Positions 51,312-60,305 of a stretch of 64,000 nt of DNA are shown in pieces. Under the pieces are notes generated by a model, which did not search any database, was not told the origin of the DNA, and worked only from the letters and a program-made list of their open reading frames with translations. Within the stretch, counting starts at the first letter, position 1; each line of letters opens with the position of its first letter. A program made the position numbers and the translations under genes. Source of the stretch: CAYNSB01 sp964399625 (GTDB lineage: Bacteria > Planctomycetota > Phycisphaerae > Phycisphaerales > UBA1924); NCBI GenBank assembly GCA_964399625.1, contig CAYNSB010000001.1, positions 1-64,000 of the forward strand, read 5' to 3'.

Positions 51312-52577
51312 GTGAGCACGACGACGCCAGTCCAGACCGGCAGCGCCACGCCGCCCTGCCGACACTGCCGAGCACCGCTCCGCCACACGTTCGTGGACCT
51401 GGGCATGTCGCCGCTGTGCCAGCGGCACGTCGAGCCCCACCAGCTCAACCACATGGAGCCCTTCTACCCGCTGCACGTGCGCGTGTGCGAGAAGTGCTTC
51501 CTCGTGCAGCTCGAGGAGTACGTCTCCCCCAAGGAGATCTTCAACGACTACGCGTACTTCTCCTCATTCTCCGACACGATGCTCGCGCACGCCAAGGCGT
51601 ACTGCGCCGCGATGAAGGACCGCTTCAACCTCGGGCCCAAGAGCCTGGTCGTCGAGCTCGCGAGCAACGACGGCTACCTCCTCCAGTACTTCCAGCAGCT
51701 GGGCGTGCCCGTGCTGGGCGTGGAGCCCGCGGAGAACGTCGCGCAGGCGGCGATCAAGAAGGGCATCCCCACGATCTCGGAGTTCTTCGGCGTGGCGCTC
51801 GCCAAGAAACTCGCCACGAGCCACGGCCACGCGGACCTGATGGCCGGGAACAACGTGCTCGCGCACGTGCCGGACATCAACGACTTCGTGGGCGGGTGCC
51901 GCGTCCTGCTCAAGCCCACCGGTGTCGTCACGATGGAGTTCCCCCACGTGATGAACCTGATCGACCAGAACCTCTTCGACACCATCTACCACGAGCACTT
52001 CTCGTACCTCGGGTTCGTCACGGTGCAGAAGGTCTTCGCGGCCCAGGGGCTGACCATCTTCGATGTCGAAGAGGTGGACACGCACGGCGGATCGCTGCGA
52101 ATCTACGCCCGCCAGCAGGAGAACACGGCCCTGCCGGTCACGGAGCGCGTGCACGAGTTCGCCGCCCGCGAGCGGGCCCGGGGGTTCGAATCCCTCGAGG
52201 CGTATCTCGCGTTCGCGCCCAAGGTGCACCAGACCAAGCGCGCGATCCTCTCGTTCCTGATCGACGCCAAGGCCCGCGGAAAGTCCATCGCCGCCTACGG
52301 CGCGCCGGGCAAGGGCAACACGCTCCTCAACTACTGCGGCATCCGCACCGACTTCCTCGACTACACCGTCGATCGCAACCCGAAGAAGCAGGGCAACTAC
52401 CTGCCCGGCACACGGATCCCGATCCTCGCGCCCGAGACGATCCGAAAGACCAAGCCCGACTATCTGTTCATCCTTCCCTGGAATCTCAAGGACGAGATCA
52501 TCAGGCAGAACGCGTTCATCCGCGAATGGGGAGGACAGTTCGTCGTTCCCCTGCCGGAGGTCGCGATCATTCCTTGA
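51312..52577 (+). CDS. SAM-dependent sugar C-methyltransferase, three-domain type
   Basis: 421 aa starting at GTG. The N-terminal zinc-binding domain has Cys16, Cys19, Cys59 and Cys62 (CRHC ... CEKC). The central Rossmann domain has VVELASNDGYLLQYF and GVEPAENVAQ for SAM binding, then YHEHFSYLG with the His/Tyr pair typical of the NDP-hexose 3-C-methyltransferase family. The C-terminal domain has AYGAPGKGNTLLNY. Family members methylate a carbon of 4-keto sugar nucleotides, making branched deoxysugars. The neighbouring epimerase/dehydratase could make such a keto sugar. Confidence 0.85.
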   Translation: MSTTTPVQTGSATPPCRHCRAPLRHTFVDLGMSPLCQRHVEPHQLNHMEPFYPLHVRVCEKCFLVQLEEYVSPKEIFNDYAYFSSFSDTMLAHAKAYCAAMKDRFNLGPKSLVVELASNDGYLLQYFQQLGVPVLGVEPAENVAQAAIKKGIPTISEFFGVALAKKLATSHGHADLMAGNNVLAHVPDINDFVGGCRVLLKPTGVVTMEFPHVMNLIDQNLFDTIYHEHFSYLGFVTVQKVFAAQGLTIFDVEEVDTHGGSLRIYARQQENTALPVTERVHEFAARERARGFESLEAYLAFAPKVHQTKRAILSFLIDAKARGKSIAAYGAPGKGNTLLNYCGIRTDFLDYTVDRNPKKQGNYLPGTRIPILAPETIRKTKPDYLFILPWNLKDEIIRQNAFIREWGGQFVVPLPEVAIIP

Positions 52578-52648
52578 ACGCCCGGAACTCCCCCCACCCC
52601 ACCCTCGGGCGCGAGCCCTCGCCCGGACCGCAGACACGAGTGAGACCC

Positions 52649-53842
52649 ATGACCCTCAAGAACGCCGCCGATGTCGTCCGTGCCGACCTGGAGTACATGC
52701 ACAAGGCGCTCGCGCCCGAGTGGCCCGCGCTCGCCGGCCGCCGCCTGCTCATCACGGGCGGCGCTGGCTTCCTTGGGTATTACTTCACCCAGGCGGCGAC
52801 GCACTACAACCGCAGCGCGGGCAAGTCGCAGCGCATCGACATCACCGTGTACGACAACCTCGCCCGCGGCGCGCCGGCGTGGCTCGAGGAGCTTCGCGCG
52901 AACAACGAGCTCAAGCTCGAGACGCACGACATGCGCCTGCCGCTGCCCAAGGGCTTCGGGCCCTTCGACTACATCATCCATGGCGCCTCGATCGCCTCCC
53001 CCACCTATTACCGCGCCCATCCCGTCGCCACGATGGACGTGAACATCAACGGGCTGCGCAACCTGCTCGACTATGCGCTCGCCTCCAAGGGCACCTCGAC
53101 GCCCGTGCAGGGCCTGCTGTTCCTCTCCTCCAGCGAGATCTACGGCGACCCGGAGCCCAAGGCGATTCCCACGCCGGAGAACTACCGCGGCTTCGTCTCC
53201 TGCACGGGCCCGCGCGCCTGCTACGACGAGGCCAAGCGCTACGGCGAGACGCTCTGCACCGTCTTTGCGCGGGCGCACGGCGTGCCCACGCGCATCGCAC
53301 GCCCCTTCAACAACTACGGTCCGGGGCTGAAGATCAACGACGGGCGCGTGCTGCCGGACTTCGCCCGCGACGTGCTCGCGGGGCGGGACATCGTCATGCT
53401 CTCGGATGGCTCGGCGACCCGCACGTTCTGCTACGCCGCGGACGCGATCATGGGCTATTACAAGGTTCTCGTGAAGGGTCGGGACGGCGAGCCGTACAAC
53501 ATCGGCACCGAGACCCCCGAGATCTCCATGAAGGAGCTCGCGGCGCGAGTGGTCGCCGCCTCTCAGCGCCTCTTCGGGTACAAGGGCAAGGTGGTCTACC
53601 AGGCGAGCAACGACAAGGACTACCTGGTGGACAACCCCAATCGCCGCTGCCCCATCATCACCAAGGCGCGCGAGCACGTCGGTTACGAGCCGAAGATCTC
53701 GTTCGAGGACGGGCTCGATCGCTCGCTGCTGTGGTACCACGGCAACCAGCAGGCGACGCCCGAGCCCTGGACCTCCACGACGCCAACGCGCACCGATGAC
53801 GTGAAGCACGCGTCGGCCGGCGCGCACAAGGGGGCGCGATGA
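52649..53842 (+). CDS. NAD-dependent sugar-nucleotide epimerase/dehydratase (UDP-glucuronate decarboxylase-like)
   Basis: 397 aa. Extended short-chain dehydrogenase: NAD motif ITGGAGFLGYY, the SSSEIYGDP strand, and Y-x-x-x-K in CYDEAKRYGETLC, then RPFNNYGPG and DGSATRTFCY. The GPRACYDEAKR segment resembles UDP-glucuronate decarboxylases and related 4,6-dehydratases. Since UDP-glucose dehydrogenase is encoded directly downstream with a 4-base overlap, conversion of UDP-glucuronate to UDP-xylose or its 4-keto intermediate is likely. Exact product not certain. Confidence 0.75.
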   Translation: MTLKNAADVVRADLEYMHKALAPEWPALAGRRLLITGGAGFLGYYFTQAATHYNRSAGKSQRIDITVYDNLARGAPAWLEELRANNELKLETHDMRLPLPKGFGPFDYIIHGASIASPTYYRAHPVATMDVNINGLRNLLDYALASKGTSTPVQGLLFLSSSEIYGDPEPKAIPTPENYRGFVSCTGPRACYDEAKRYGETLCTVFARAHGVPTRIARPFNNYGPGLKINDGRVLPDFARDVLAGRDIVMLSDGSATRTFCYAADAIMGYYKVLVKGRDGEPYNIGTETPEISMKELAARVVAASQRLFGYKGKVVYQASNDKDYLVDNPNRRCPIITKAREHVGYEPKISFEDGLDRSLLWYHGNQQATPEPWTSTTPTRTDDVKHASAGAHKGAR

Positions 53843-55200
53843 GGGTCTCGATCATCGGCACGGGGTACGTGGGGCTCGTCTCGGGCGCATGCCTGTGCGA
53901 GAAGGGGCACCACGTCGTGTGCGTGGACACCGACACGACCAAGGTGGACGCGATCACGCGGGCCATACCACCGTTCCACGAGCCGGGGCTCGACGCGCTG
54001 CTCAAGCGCCATGCCGGCAAGCTGCTCTTCGCGACGACGGACCTGCGCAAGGCCGTCATCGAGTCGGATCTCACGCTCATCGCCACGGGCACGCCCTTCG
54101 ATGGGCAGACGATCGACCTTACCTACGTCAAGCAGGCGACCCGCCAGATCGGCGAGGCTTTGCGAGACAAGAAGGGCTACCACGTCGTCGCCGTCAAGAG
54201 CACCGTCGTGCCCGGCACGACGGACTCGGTCGTTCTTCCGATCCTTGAGGAGGCCTCGGGGCGTCGCGCGGGCGAGCACTTCGGCGTGGGCATGAACCCC
54301 GAGTTCCTCTCCGAGGGCACCGCGATCGAGGACTTCATGGTTCCCGATCGCATCGTCATCGGCGGCATCGACCAGCGTTCGATGGACGTGCAGCAGGAGA
54401 TGTACCGCGGCTTCGAGGGCACGCCCGTGGTGCGCACGAGCAACGCGACCGCCGAGTTCATCAAGTACACCAGCAACTCTCTGCTGGCCACGCTCATCTC
54501 CTTCTCCAACGAGATCGCGAATCTCTGCGCCACCGTCCCGGGCGTGGACGCGCAGGAAGTGATGCGCGGCGTGCACCTCATGCGCGAGCTGTCGCAGATG
54601 CACAAGGACGGATCGCGCACGCCCGCGGGCATCAACTCGTTCATCTTCCCGGGGTGCGGGTTCGGCGGCTCGTGCCTGCCCAAGGACGTGAAGGCGCTCT
54701 CGGCGTGGGGATCGCAGCACGGGCAGGCGACCCGCCTGCTCGAGGCCGTGCTCAAGACGAACCACGAGCAACCCGCGCGAACCGTCGATCTGGTGGAGCG
54801 GGGCCTGGGGCGTCTCGTGGGCAAGCGCGTCGCGGTGCTGGGGCTCGCGTTCAAGCCCGGCACGGACGACGTGCGTGAATCGCCCGCGTTCCCGATCATC
54901 ACGCATCTGACCAACCGCGGAGCGACCGTCCGCGCGTTCGACCCTGTCGCGGACAAGACCGGCGGCGCGATGCTCAAGGGGCGCGAGGGCGTCACGCTCG
55001 CACGCACGCTCGCCGAGGCACTCGATGCCGCGCACGCGGTCGTCGTCGTCACCAAGTGGGAGGATTTCAAGGGCTTGCCGACGATGCTCGCCAAGGCGAA
55101 CCCGCGTCCGCTGCTGGTGGACAGCCGTCGCATGCTGGACAAGAGCACCTACGAGCCGTACTCGGGCGTCGGGCTCGGTCCGCGGGCCGCGAAGGGATGA
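53839..55200 (+). CDS. ugd: UDP-glucose 6-dehydrogenase
   Basis: 453 aa. It oxidises UDP-glucose to UDP-glucuronate with two NAD+. NAD motif IIGTGYVGLVSG at the N-terminus, PEFLSEGTAIEDF, the catalytic Cys in GFGGSCLPKD, and GLAFKPGTDDVRESP near the C-terminus are intact. ATGA overlaps on both sides with the adjacent epimerase genes show a tight operon. Confidence 0.95.
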   Translation: MRVSIIGTGYVGLVSGACLCEKGHHVVCVDTDTTKVDAITRAIPPFHEPGLDALLKRHAGKLLFATTDLRKAVIESDLTLIATGTPFDGQTIDLTYVKQATRQIGEALRDKKGYHVVAVKSTVVPGTTDSVVLPILEEASGRRAGEHFGVGMNPEFLSEGTAIEDFMVPDRIVIGGIDQRSMDVQQEMYRGFEGTPVVRTSNATAEFIKYTSNSLLATLISFSNEIANLCATVPGVDAQEVMRGVHLMRELSQMHKDGSRTPAGINSFIFPGCGFGGSCLPKDVKALSAWGSQHGQATRLLEAVLKTNHEQPARTVDLVERGLGRLVGKRVAVLGLAFKPGTDDVRESPAFPIITHLTNRGATVRAFDPVADKTGGAMLKGREGVTLARTLAEALDAAHAVVVVTKWEDFKGLPTMLAKANPRPLLVDSRRMLDKSTYEPYSGVGLGPRAAKG

Positions 55201-56129
55201 CCCGTGCCCACGACCAGTCCTGGTCGGGTCGACGCGTGCTGGTCACCGGAGCCACCGGCTTCATCGGTGCGGCGACGACGCGGCGTTTGGTGGCCTTGGG
55301 CGCCAGCACGTCCGGCGTGACGCGGCGGGAGCCAGATGCCTCCGCGCCGTGCCCCATGCACCGCTGCGATCTGGCGGATCTTGCCCAATGCCGGGCCCTG
55401 ATCGAGCGGACCAAGCCCGATGTGGTGATCCATACCGCCGGGCACCCGTTCGCGGCACGAGACCTCGCGCGCATCGAGCCCACCTTCCGCGACAACCTTG
55501 AGACGGTCGTGAACCTCCTCACCGCCACGGCCCAAACCGGCATCTCCCGCGTGGTGCTGTGCGGCTCTCTCGAGGAGCCCGAGCCCGACGACGCCGCGGG
55601 CGCGCTCTCATCGCCCTACGCGATCAGCAAGTGGGCCGCGACGAACTACGCGCGCCTCTTCCACAGCCTGTATCAGCACCCCGTCGTGATCGCCCGGCTT
55701 TTCATGGTCTATGGGCCGGGGCAGAACGACCTGAAGAAGCTGATCCCGGGCTCGATCCTGTCGCTGCTGCGCGGCGAAGCGCCCAAGATCTCATCGGGCG
55801 AGCGGCCCGTGGACTGGGTGTTCGTCGATGACGTCGTGGACGGGCTGCTCGCCTGCGCCACGGCGCCCGGCGTCGCGGGGCTGCGGATCGATATCGGGAC
55901 GGGCGTGCTCACCACCGTCCGTCGCGTGGTCGAGACGCTCGCAGAGCTGATCCCCGGCGCTCCGGCGCCACAGATCGGGTCCGTGCCGACCCGTGCCGCT
56001 GAGCAGGTCCGCGCCGCGCGCACGGACCAGACCCGCGCCCATCTCGGCTGGGCGCCGGCGATCGACCTCCGCCGAGGACTGGAACGCACGATCGACTGGT
56101 ACCGTTCGATGGCGACCCGCGCGAGCTGA
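55197..56129 (+). CDS. NAD-dependent sugar-nucleotide epimerase/dehydratase
   Basis: 310 aa, overlapping ugd by 4 bases. NAD motif VTGATGFIGAA, DVVIHTAGHPFAA, the catalytic Tyr and Lys in SPYAISKWAATNYA, then RLFMVYGPGQ and DWVFVDDVV. The usual Ser/Thr before the Tyr is part of LCGSLEEPEP. It may set the configuration of a sugar made by the cluster; it is shorter than true 4,6-dehydratases such as RmlB. Confidence 0.75.
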   Translation: MTRAHDQSWSGRRVLVTGATGFIGAATTRRLVALGASTSGVTRREPDASAPCPMHRCDLADLAQCRALIERTKPDVVIHTAGHPFAARDLARIEPTFRDNLETVVNLLTATAQTGISRVVLCGSLEEPEPDDAAGALSSPYAISKWAATNYARLFHSLYQHPVVIARLFMVYGPGQNDLKKLIPGSILSLLRGEAPKISSGERPVDWVFVDDVVDGLLACATAPGVAGLRIDIGTGVLTTVRRVVETLAELIPGAPAPQIGSVPTRAAEQVRAARTDQTRAHLGWAPAIDLRRGLERTIDWYRSMATRAS

Positions 56130-56174
56130 CCCCCGCCGCTCCGCCCGCGCAGCGCCGACAGGAAGAGGTCTCGT

Positions 56175-57482
56175 ATGTCCCGGATCGCGATCCTGGGCGC
56201 CGGCATGGCGGGTTTCGGCGCGGCGCACCATCTGCACGAGCGCGGGCACAGGCCCGTGATCTTCGAGAAGCTCGCCCACCACGGCGGGCACACGTCGTCC
56301 TACGTCGTCAACGGCTTCACGTACGACGAGGGACCGCACGTATCGTTCACCAAGGACGAGCGGATCAAGAAGATCCTCTCGGAGAACATCGAGCAGAAGT
56401 ACGAGACCATCCACGCGAAGGTGAACAACTACTGGCGCGGGCACTGGTTCACGCACCCGGCGCAGGTCAACCTGCACGGGCTGCCCGCCGAGCTGATCAT
56501 CAACATCATCCGCGACTTCGTCGAGGCCAGCGCCAAGCCCGTGGGCGAGATCCGCAACTACGAGGAGTGGCTCCTCGCCTCGTTCGGCGAGACCTTCGCA
56601 CGCACCTTCCCCATGGAGTACGCGAGGAAGTACCACACCACGACCGCGAGCAACATGAGCACGGACTGGCTCGGGCCTCGCCTGTACCGCCCAAAGCTCG
56701 AGGAGATGCTCCGCGGCGCGCTCACCCCCGCATCGCCCAAGGTGCACTACGTCGATGATTTCCGCTACCCCACGCGTGGCGGCTTCGTCGAGTACCTCAG
56801 GAAGTGGGCCACGCGCGCGGACCTGCGCCTGGGGCACGCCGTGACGCGCGTGGACCCGCGCTCGCGCACGCTCACATTTGCCAACGGAAAAAGCGCCGAG
56901 TACGACCGCCTGATCTCCTCGATGCCGCTCCCGGAGCTCATCGCCCGCATGCCCGACGTGCCGCGCGAGGTGCGCGAGGCGAGCGAACGCCTTGCCTGCA
57001 CGGAGGTGGTGCTCGTGAACGTCGCGGTGAAGCGCGCGGACCTGCTCGATGCGCACTGGTCGTATTACTACGACCGCGACATCTTCTTCACGCGCCTGAG
57101 CACGCCGCACCTGCTCTCGCCCAACAACGCGCCCAGGGGGTGCGGACTGCTGCAGGCCGAGTGCTACTTCTCGAAGAAGTATCGTCCGCTCGATCGCTCG
57201 CCCGACGCGTGCATCGAACCCGTGGTCGCGAGCCTTCGCAAGTGCGGGCTGTTGCGCCCGGACGACGAGATCCTGTTCACCAACACGCTCCATCTGCCTT
57301 ACGCGAACATCATCTTCGATCTCGATCGCGCCCGGGCGGTCGACACCGTGCACGGGTATCTCCGCGAGCAGGGCATCGAGTACTGCGGCCGGTACGGCGA
57401 CTGGGGCTACCTCTGGACCGACGAGGCGTTCATCTCCGGCGAAAAGGCCGCGGAGCGCGTGCTCGCCCGCCCGACGCGTTGA
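56175..57482 (+). CDS. FAD-dependent oxidoreductase, UDP-galactopyranose mutase/amine-oxidase-like
   Basis: 435 aa. FAD motif ILGAGMAGFGAAHHL with EK at the end of beta-2 (VIFEKLAHHGGHTSS), followed by GFTYDEGPHVSFT, typical of UDP-galactopyranose mutase-like proteins. TRGGFVEYLRKWA and a C-terminal GRYGDWGYLWTDEAFISGEKAAERV, the second FAD-contact region, are present. In sugar clusters such proteins isomerise or oxidise sugar nucleotides or polyprenyl sugars. True mutase activity would need its active-site residues checked. Confidence 0.75.
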   Translation: MSRIAILGAGMAGFGAAHHLHERGHRPVIFEKLAHHGGHTSSYVVNGFTYDEGPHVSFTKDERIKKILSENIEQKYETIHAKVNNYWRGHWFTHPAQVNLHGLPAELIINIIRDFVEASAKPVGEIRNYEEWLLASFGETFARTFPMEYARKYHTTTASNMSTDWLGPRLYRPKLEEMLRGALTPASPKVHYVDDFRYPTRGGFVEYLRKWATRADLRLGHAVTRVDPRSRTLTFANGKSAEYDRLISSMPLPELIARMPDVPREVREASERLACTEVVLVNVAVKRADLLDAHWSYYYDRDIFFTRLSTPHLLSPNNAPRGCGLLQAECYFSKKYRPLDRSPDACIEPVVASLRKCGLLRPDDEILFTNTLHLPYANIIFDLDRARAVDTVHGYLREQGIEYCGRYGDWGYLWTDEAFISGEKAAERVLARPTR

Positions 57483-57521
57483 GGCGCTCGCGATCGCCCG
57501 TCGAAGGGTCCGAGCCCGGCC

Positions 57522-58445
57522 TCACATCAGCATGTGGCTGTGCTCGACGCCCAGCGTCTTGTAGATCTCTCGCGTCGCGGTCGAGCGATTGAGCGTGTAG
57601 AAGTGGATGCCCGCGACCTTGTGATCGAGCAGGTCCCGGCACTGCTCCGTCGCCCAGTGCACGCCCACGCGCTTGACCGCCTCCTCGTTGCCGGCGGTGC
57701 GATTGATCGCGCGGATCAGGGGTGCCGGGAACCGTGCGCCCTGCGCCAGGTCCGCCATCCGCTTCATGCCCGTCGCGCTGGTCACGGGCATGATGCCCGC
57801 GATGATGGGCACGCGGACGCCCGCCAGCTCGCAGCGATCGCGGAAGTCGTAGAAATCGCGGTTGTCGAAGAACAACTGCGTCACGATCGCATCCGCCCCC
57901 GCGTCCACCTTCGCCTTCAGGCGGTCCATCTCCTGCAGACGGTTGGGCGTGGACGGATGTCCCTCGGGGTAGCCCGCGACGGAGATCCCGAACCCGCGCC
58001 GGTCGGGATGCCCGCCGGAGCGCCCGGCACGCTCGTTGAACTTCTGGATGAACGCGACGAGGTCCGCGGCGAACTTGAAGTCCTTGTGCGCCTCGCCGCC
58101 GTTGTGATCGCGCGGCGGGTCGCCACGCAGCGCCATGATGTTCGAGATCCCTGCCCGCGCGTACCGCTCAAGAATCTCCTCGATGTCGCTCTGGGTGTGC
58201 AGAACCGTGGTCAGGTGCGGCACGGGGTCCAGCGTCGTTTGCGACTTGAGGCGCACGACCAGGTCGTGCGTGAGCTCGCGCGTCGAGCCGCCCGCGCCGT
58301 ACGTCGCCGACACGAACGTGGGCTTGAGCTGCTGCAGCTCCGCGATCGAATCGAAGAGCGAGCGCGCCGCGTCCTCAGACTTCGGCGGGAAGAACTCGAA
58401 GGAGAACGTCGTCGGGTATGTCGCGAAGATGTCGCGGAAGTGCAT
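57522..58445 (-). CDS. metF: 5,10-methylenetetrahydrofolate reductase
   Basis: 307 aa, a usual bacterial length. It makes 5-methyltetrahydrofolate for methionine synthesis, using FAD. Conserved pieces: FSFEFFPPKSE with the Glu of the active site, FVSATYGAGGSTR, NIMALRGDPPRD, and VTQLFFDN. It reads against the glycan genes on both sides and has a candidate -10 upstream, so it is a separate unit inserted in the locus. Confidence 0.95.
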   Translation of the reverse strand: MHFRDIFATYPTTFSFEFFPPKSEDAARSLFDSIAELQQLKPTFVSATYGAGGSTRELTHDLVVRLKSQTTLDPVPHLTTVLHTQSDIEEILERYARAGISNIMALRGDPPRDHNGGEAHKDFKFAADLVAFIQKFNERAGRSGGHPDRRGFGISVAGYPEGHPSTPNRLQEMDRLKAKVDAGADAIVTQLFFDNRDFYDFRDRCELAGVRVPIIAGIMPVTSATGMKRMADLAQGARFPAPLIRAINRTAGNEEAVKRVGVHWATEQCRDLLDHKVAGIHFYTLNRSTATREIYKTLGVEHSHMLM

Positions 58446-58515
58446 GGCTCGGGGGTTCAGAATCGGCTCGATCGGTCGCGGGACAGGTCGTCTATCGGCC
58501 TAATGCCCGCCCGCC

Positions 58516-58521
58516 AGTATA
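58516..58521 (-). promoter_or_regulatory. Possible -10 element of metF
   Basis: On the minus strand TATACT lies about 70 bases upstream of the metF ATG, preceded by TGGA and by a hairpin CATCCG...CGGATG (58526-58543). The -35 is poor. I looked for a SAM or cobalamin riboswitch in this leader and found no supporting conserved elements. Confidence 0.35.
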
Positions 58522-58651
58522 TCCATTCATCCGGATAGACGGATGGAAGTGCGTCGGCCGCTATTCTCGCGCAACCGCTCACCCAACCCTGTAGGTTCGT
58601 CCGGGCGTTCTGCGGCGTGGCTCGCCACACCAATGCCCGCGGAGCATCACA

Positions 58652-59452
58652 ATGGGGTGGGCACAGTTCAGCGAGCTCGCCACGCTGGGGCTGCTCGTCG
58701 GCCTCCTGGGGACCATGATCGGAGCCGGAGGCGGCTTCATCCTGATGCCCATCCTCCTGCTGCTCTACCCGCACGATCCTCCGGCTCAATTGGCGAGCAT
58801 GTCGCTCGCGGTCGTGGCGCTCAACGCGGCGTCGGGCTCGGTGGGCTACGCGCGCCAGCACCTCATCGACTACCGAGCGGGGTGGATCTTCTCAATGACA
58901 GCCATCCCCGGCGCCATCGCGGGCGCGTTCGTGACGGGCGCGATCGGGCGCCGATGGTTCGACGCCATGCTGGGCCTGGCGCTGGTCGTTGCGGCCGCTG
59001 CGCTCGCCGCGGGCGCACGCCGCGTGAACGTGCGCGGCACTCGCGCGGCGCACGATCACCCGCCGCGTATCGAGTTTCCCGTCGCGCGAGGCACGGCTCT
59101 CAGCGCCGGCGTTGGCTTCCTGTCGAGCCTGCTGGGGATCGGAGGTGGGATCCTCCACGTGCCGATTCTCGTCACGATGCTGCGCTTTCCCGTTCACGTG
59201 GCCGCGGCCACGTCGCATTTCGTGCTCGCATTCACGGCCGCAGCGGGCACGGCGGCGCACATCGCTGGCGGCGCGTTCGAGCACGGTTGGCGAAGGACAC
59301 TGGCGATCGGGCTCGGCGCGATCCTCGGGGCACAGATTGGGGCCGCGCTCGCCCCGCGCACGCGACCGCGAGCGATCGTGGTGGCCTTGTCCGTCGGACT
59401 TGGGCTGGTGGGCCTGCGATTGGTCTGGGGTTCCCTTCGCGGCCACGCTTGA
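58652..59452 (+). CDS. TauE/SafE (TSUP) family membrane permease
   Basis: 266 aa with about eight transmembrane helices in two similar halves. The first half has GTMIGAGGGFILMPILLLLY and the second SSLLGIGGGILHVPILVTML, the repeated glycine-rich motif of the sulfite/sulfonate exporter family. Substrates in the family are small sulfur or organic anions; nothing here tells which. Divergent from metF by 206 bases, convergent with the BtpA-family gene. Confidence 0.85.
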   Translation: MGWAQFSELATLGLLVGLLGTMIGAGGGFILMPILLLLYPHDPPAQLASMSLAVVALNAASGSVGYARQHLIDYRAGWIFSMTAIPGAIAGAFVTGAIGRRWFDAMLGLALVVAAAALAAGARRVNVRGTRAAHDHPPRIEFPVARGTALSAGVGFLSSLLGIGGGILHVPILVTMLRFPVHVAAATSHFVLAFTAAAGTAAHIAGGAFEHGWRRTLAIGLGAILGAQIGAALAPRTRPRAIVVALSVGLGLVGLRLVWGSLRGHA

Positions 59453-59463
59453 GCTTGCGCCGT

Positions 59464-60273
59464 TCAGCGAGCCTTGAGCAGCGCCCGACAACGATCCGGG
59501 TCGATCGGGTTCGACCATACCCCGTCCCGTTTGATCGAGCTGCCCACGATCAGCGCACTTGCCCCGGCCTCGAACAGCGGACGGACCTGCCCCGGCGTCA
59601 CGCCAGAGCCCACGAGCACGGGCAATGCCGTTGCCTGACGCACCGAGCGAACATCGCCGGCGTCGGTCGGCTTGCCCGTCGCACTGCCCGTGACGATCAC
59701 CCCATCCGCGCCGAAGAACGCCGCCGCCTCCGCGAACTCGCCGACGGACAGATCGGCGCTGATCGCATGGCTGGCGTGCTTCTTCTTGATGTCCGCGAAT
59801 ACGTTCACCGCCCCCGCGCCGATCGCCGAGCGATACCGGAGCAGGGGCCCGGCCTTGGCCTCCGACATCAGCCCCTCGTCCGCCACATGAGCGAACACGA
59901 AGTTCTCGCAGCGGATGAACTGCGCCCCGCACGCGTGCGCGACCGCGAGCGACTCGCGTTCGCCGCTCGAGAGGATCTGCACGCCGATCGGGAGTTTCGG
60001 GAGCGCTTGGCGGATGGCCCCCACGATCCGCGTCATGCTCGCGGCGACCTCTGGCCCGTGCTCGTTCACGTACGGGCGGTCGTGCATGTTCTCGACGATC
60101 AGCCCGTCGAATCCAAGTTCCATCAGGACCTTCGCCTCCCCCACCGCCTGGGAGACGATGTCCGCGATGGGAAGCGCGTGCCTGGGCGAGCCGGGCAACG
60201 CCTGAACATGCACCATGCCGATGATCGCACGATCCGGGAGCATCCGCGCATCGTACCCGCCGCACGCGAACAA
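59464..60273 (-). CDS. BtpA/SgcQ family TIM-barrel protein
   Basis: 269 aa from a TTG at 60273 that has GGGGGGAG at correct spacing; an ATG 10 codons later has no ribosome-binding site, so the TTG is preferred. The barrel carries IIGMVHVQALPGSP at its first strand, GFDGLIVENMHDRPY, GAQFIRCENFVFAHVADEG and VLVGSGVTPGQV, all typical of the BtpA family. Members were named for photosystem I stability in cyanobacteria, but most occur in heterotrophs and have no proven reaction; a sugar- or nucleotide-related aldolase/epimerase role is often supposed. Confidence 0.85.
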   Translation of the reverse strand: MFACGGYDARMLPDRAIIGMVHVQALPGSPRHALPIADIVSQAVGEAKVLMELGFDGLIVENMHDRPYVNEHGPEVAASMTRIVGAIRQALPKLPIGVQILSSGERESLAVAHACGAQFIRCENFVFAHVADEGLMSEAKAGPLLRYRSAIGAGAVNVFADIKKKHASHAISADLSVGEFAEAAAFFGADGVIVTGSATGKPTDAGDVRSVRQATALPVLVGSGVTPGQVRPLFEAGASALIVGSSIKRDGVWSNPIDPDRCRALLKAR

Positions 60274-60305
60274 TCGCTCTCCCCCCTCACTCCAGGAGCG
60301 TCGCC

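Noticed and set aside
58446..58651. Possible riboswitch (SAM or cobalamin) in the metF leader
   Set aside because: There is a hairpin and a -10-like TATACT, but none of the conserved core sequences of those riboswitches.
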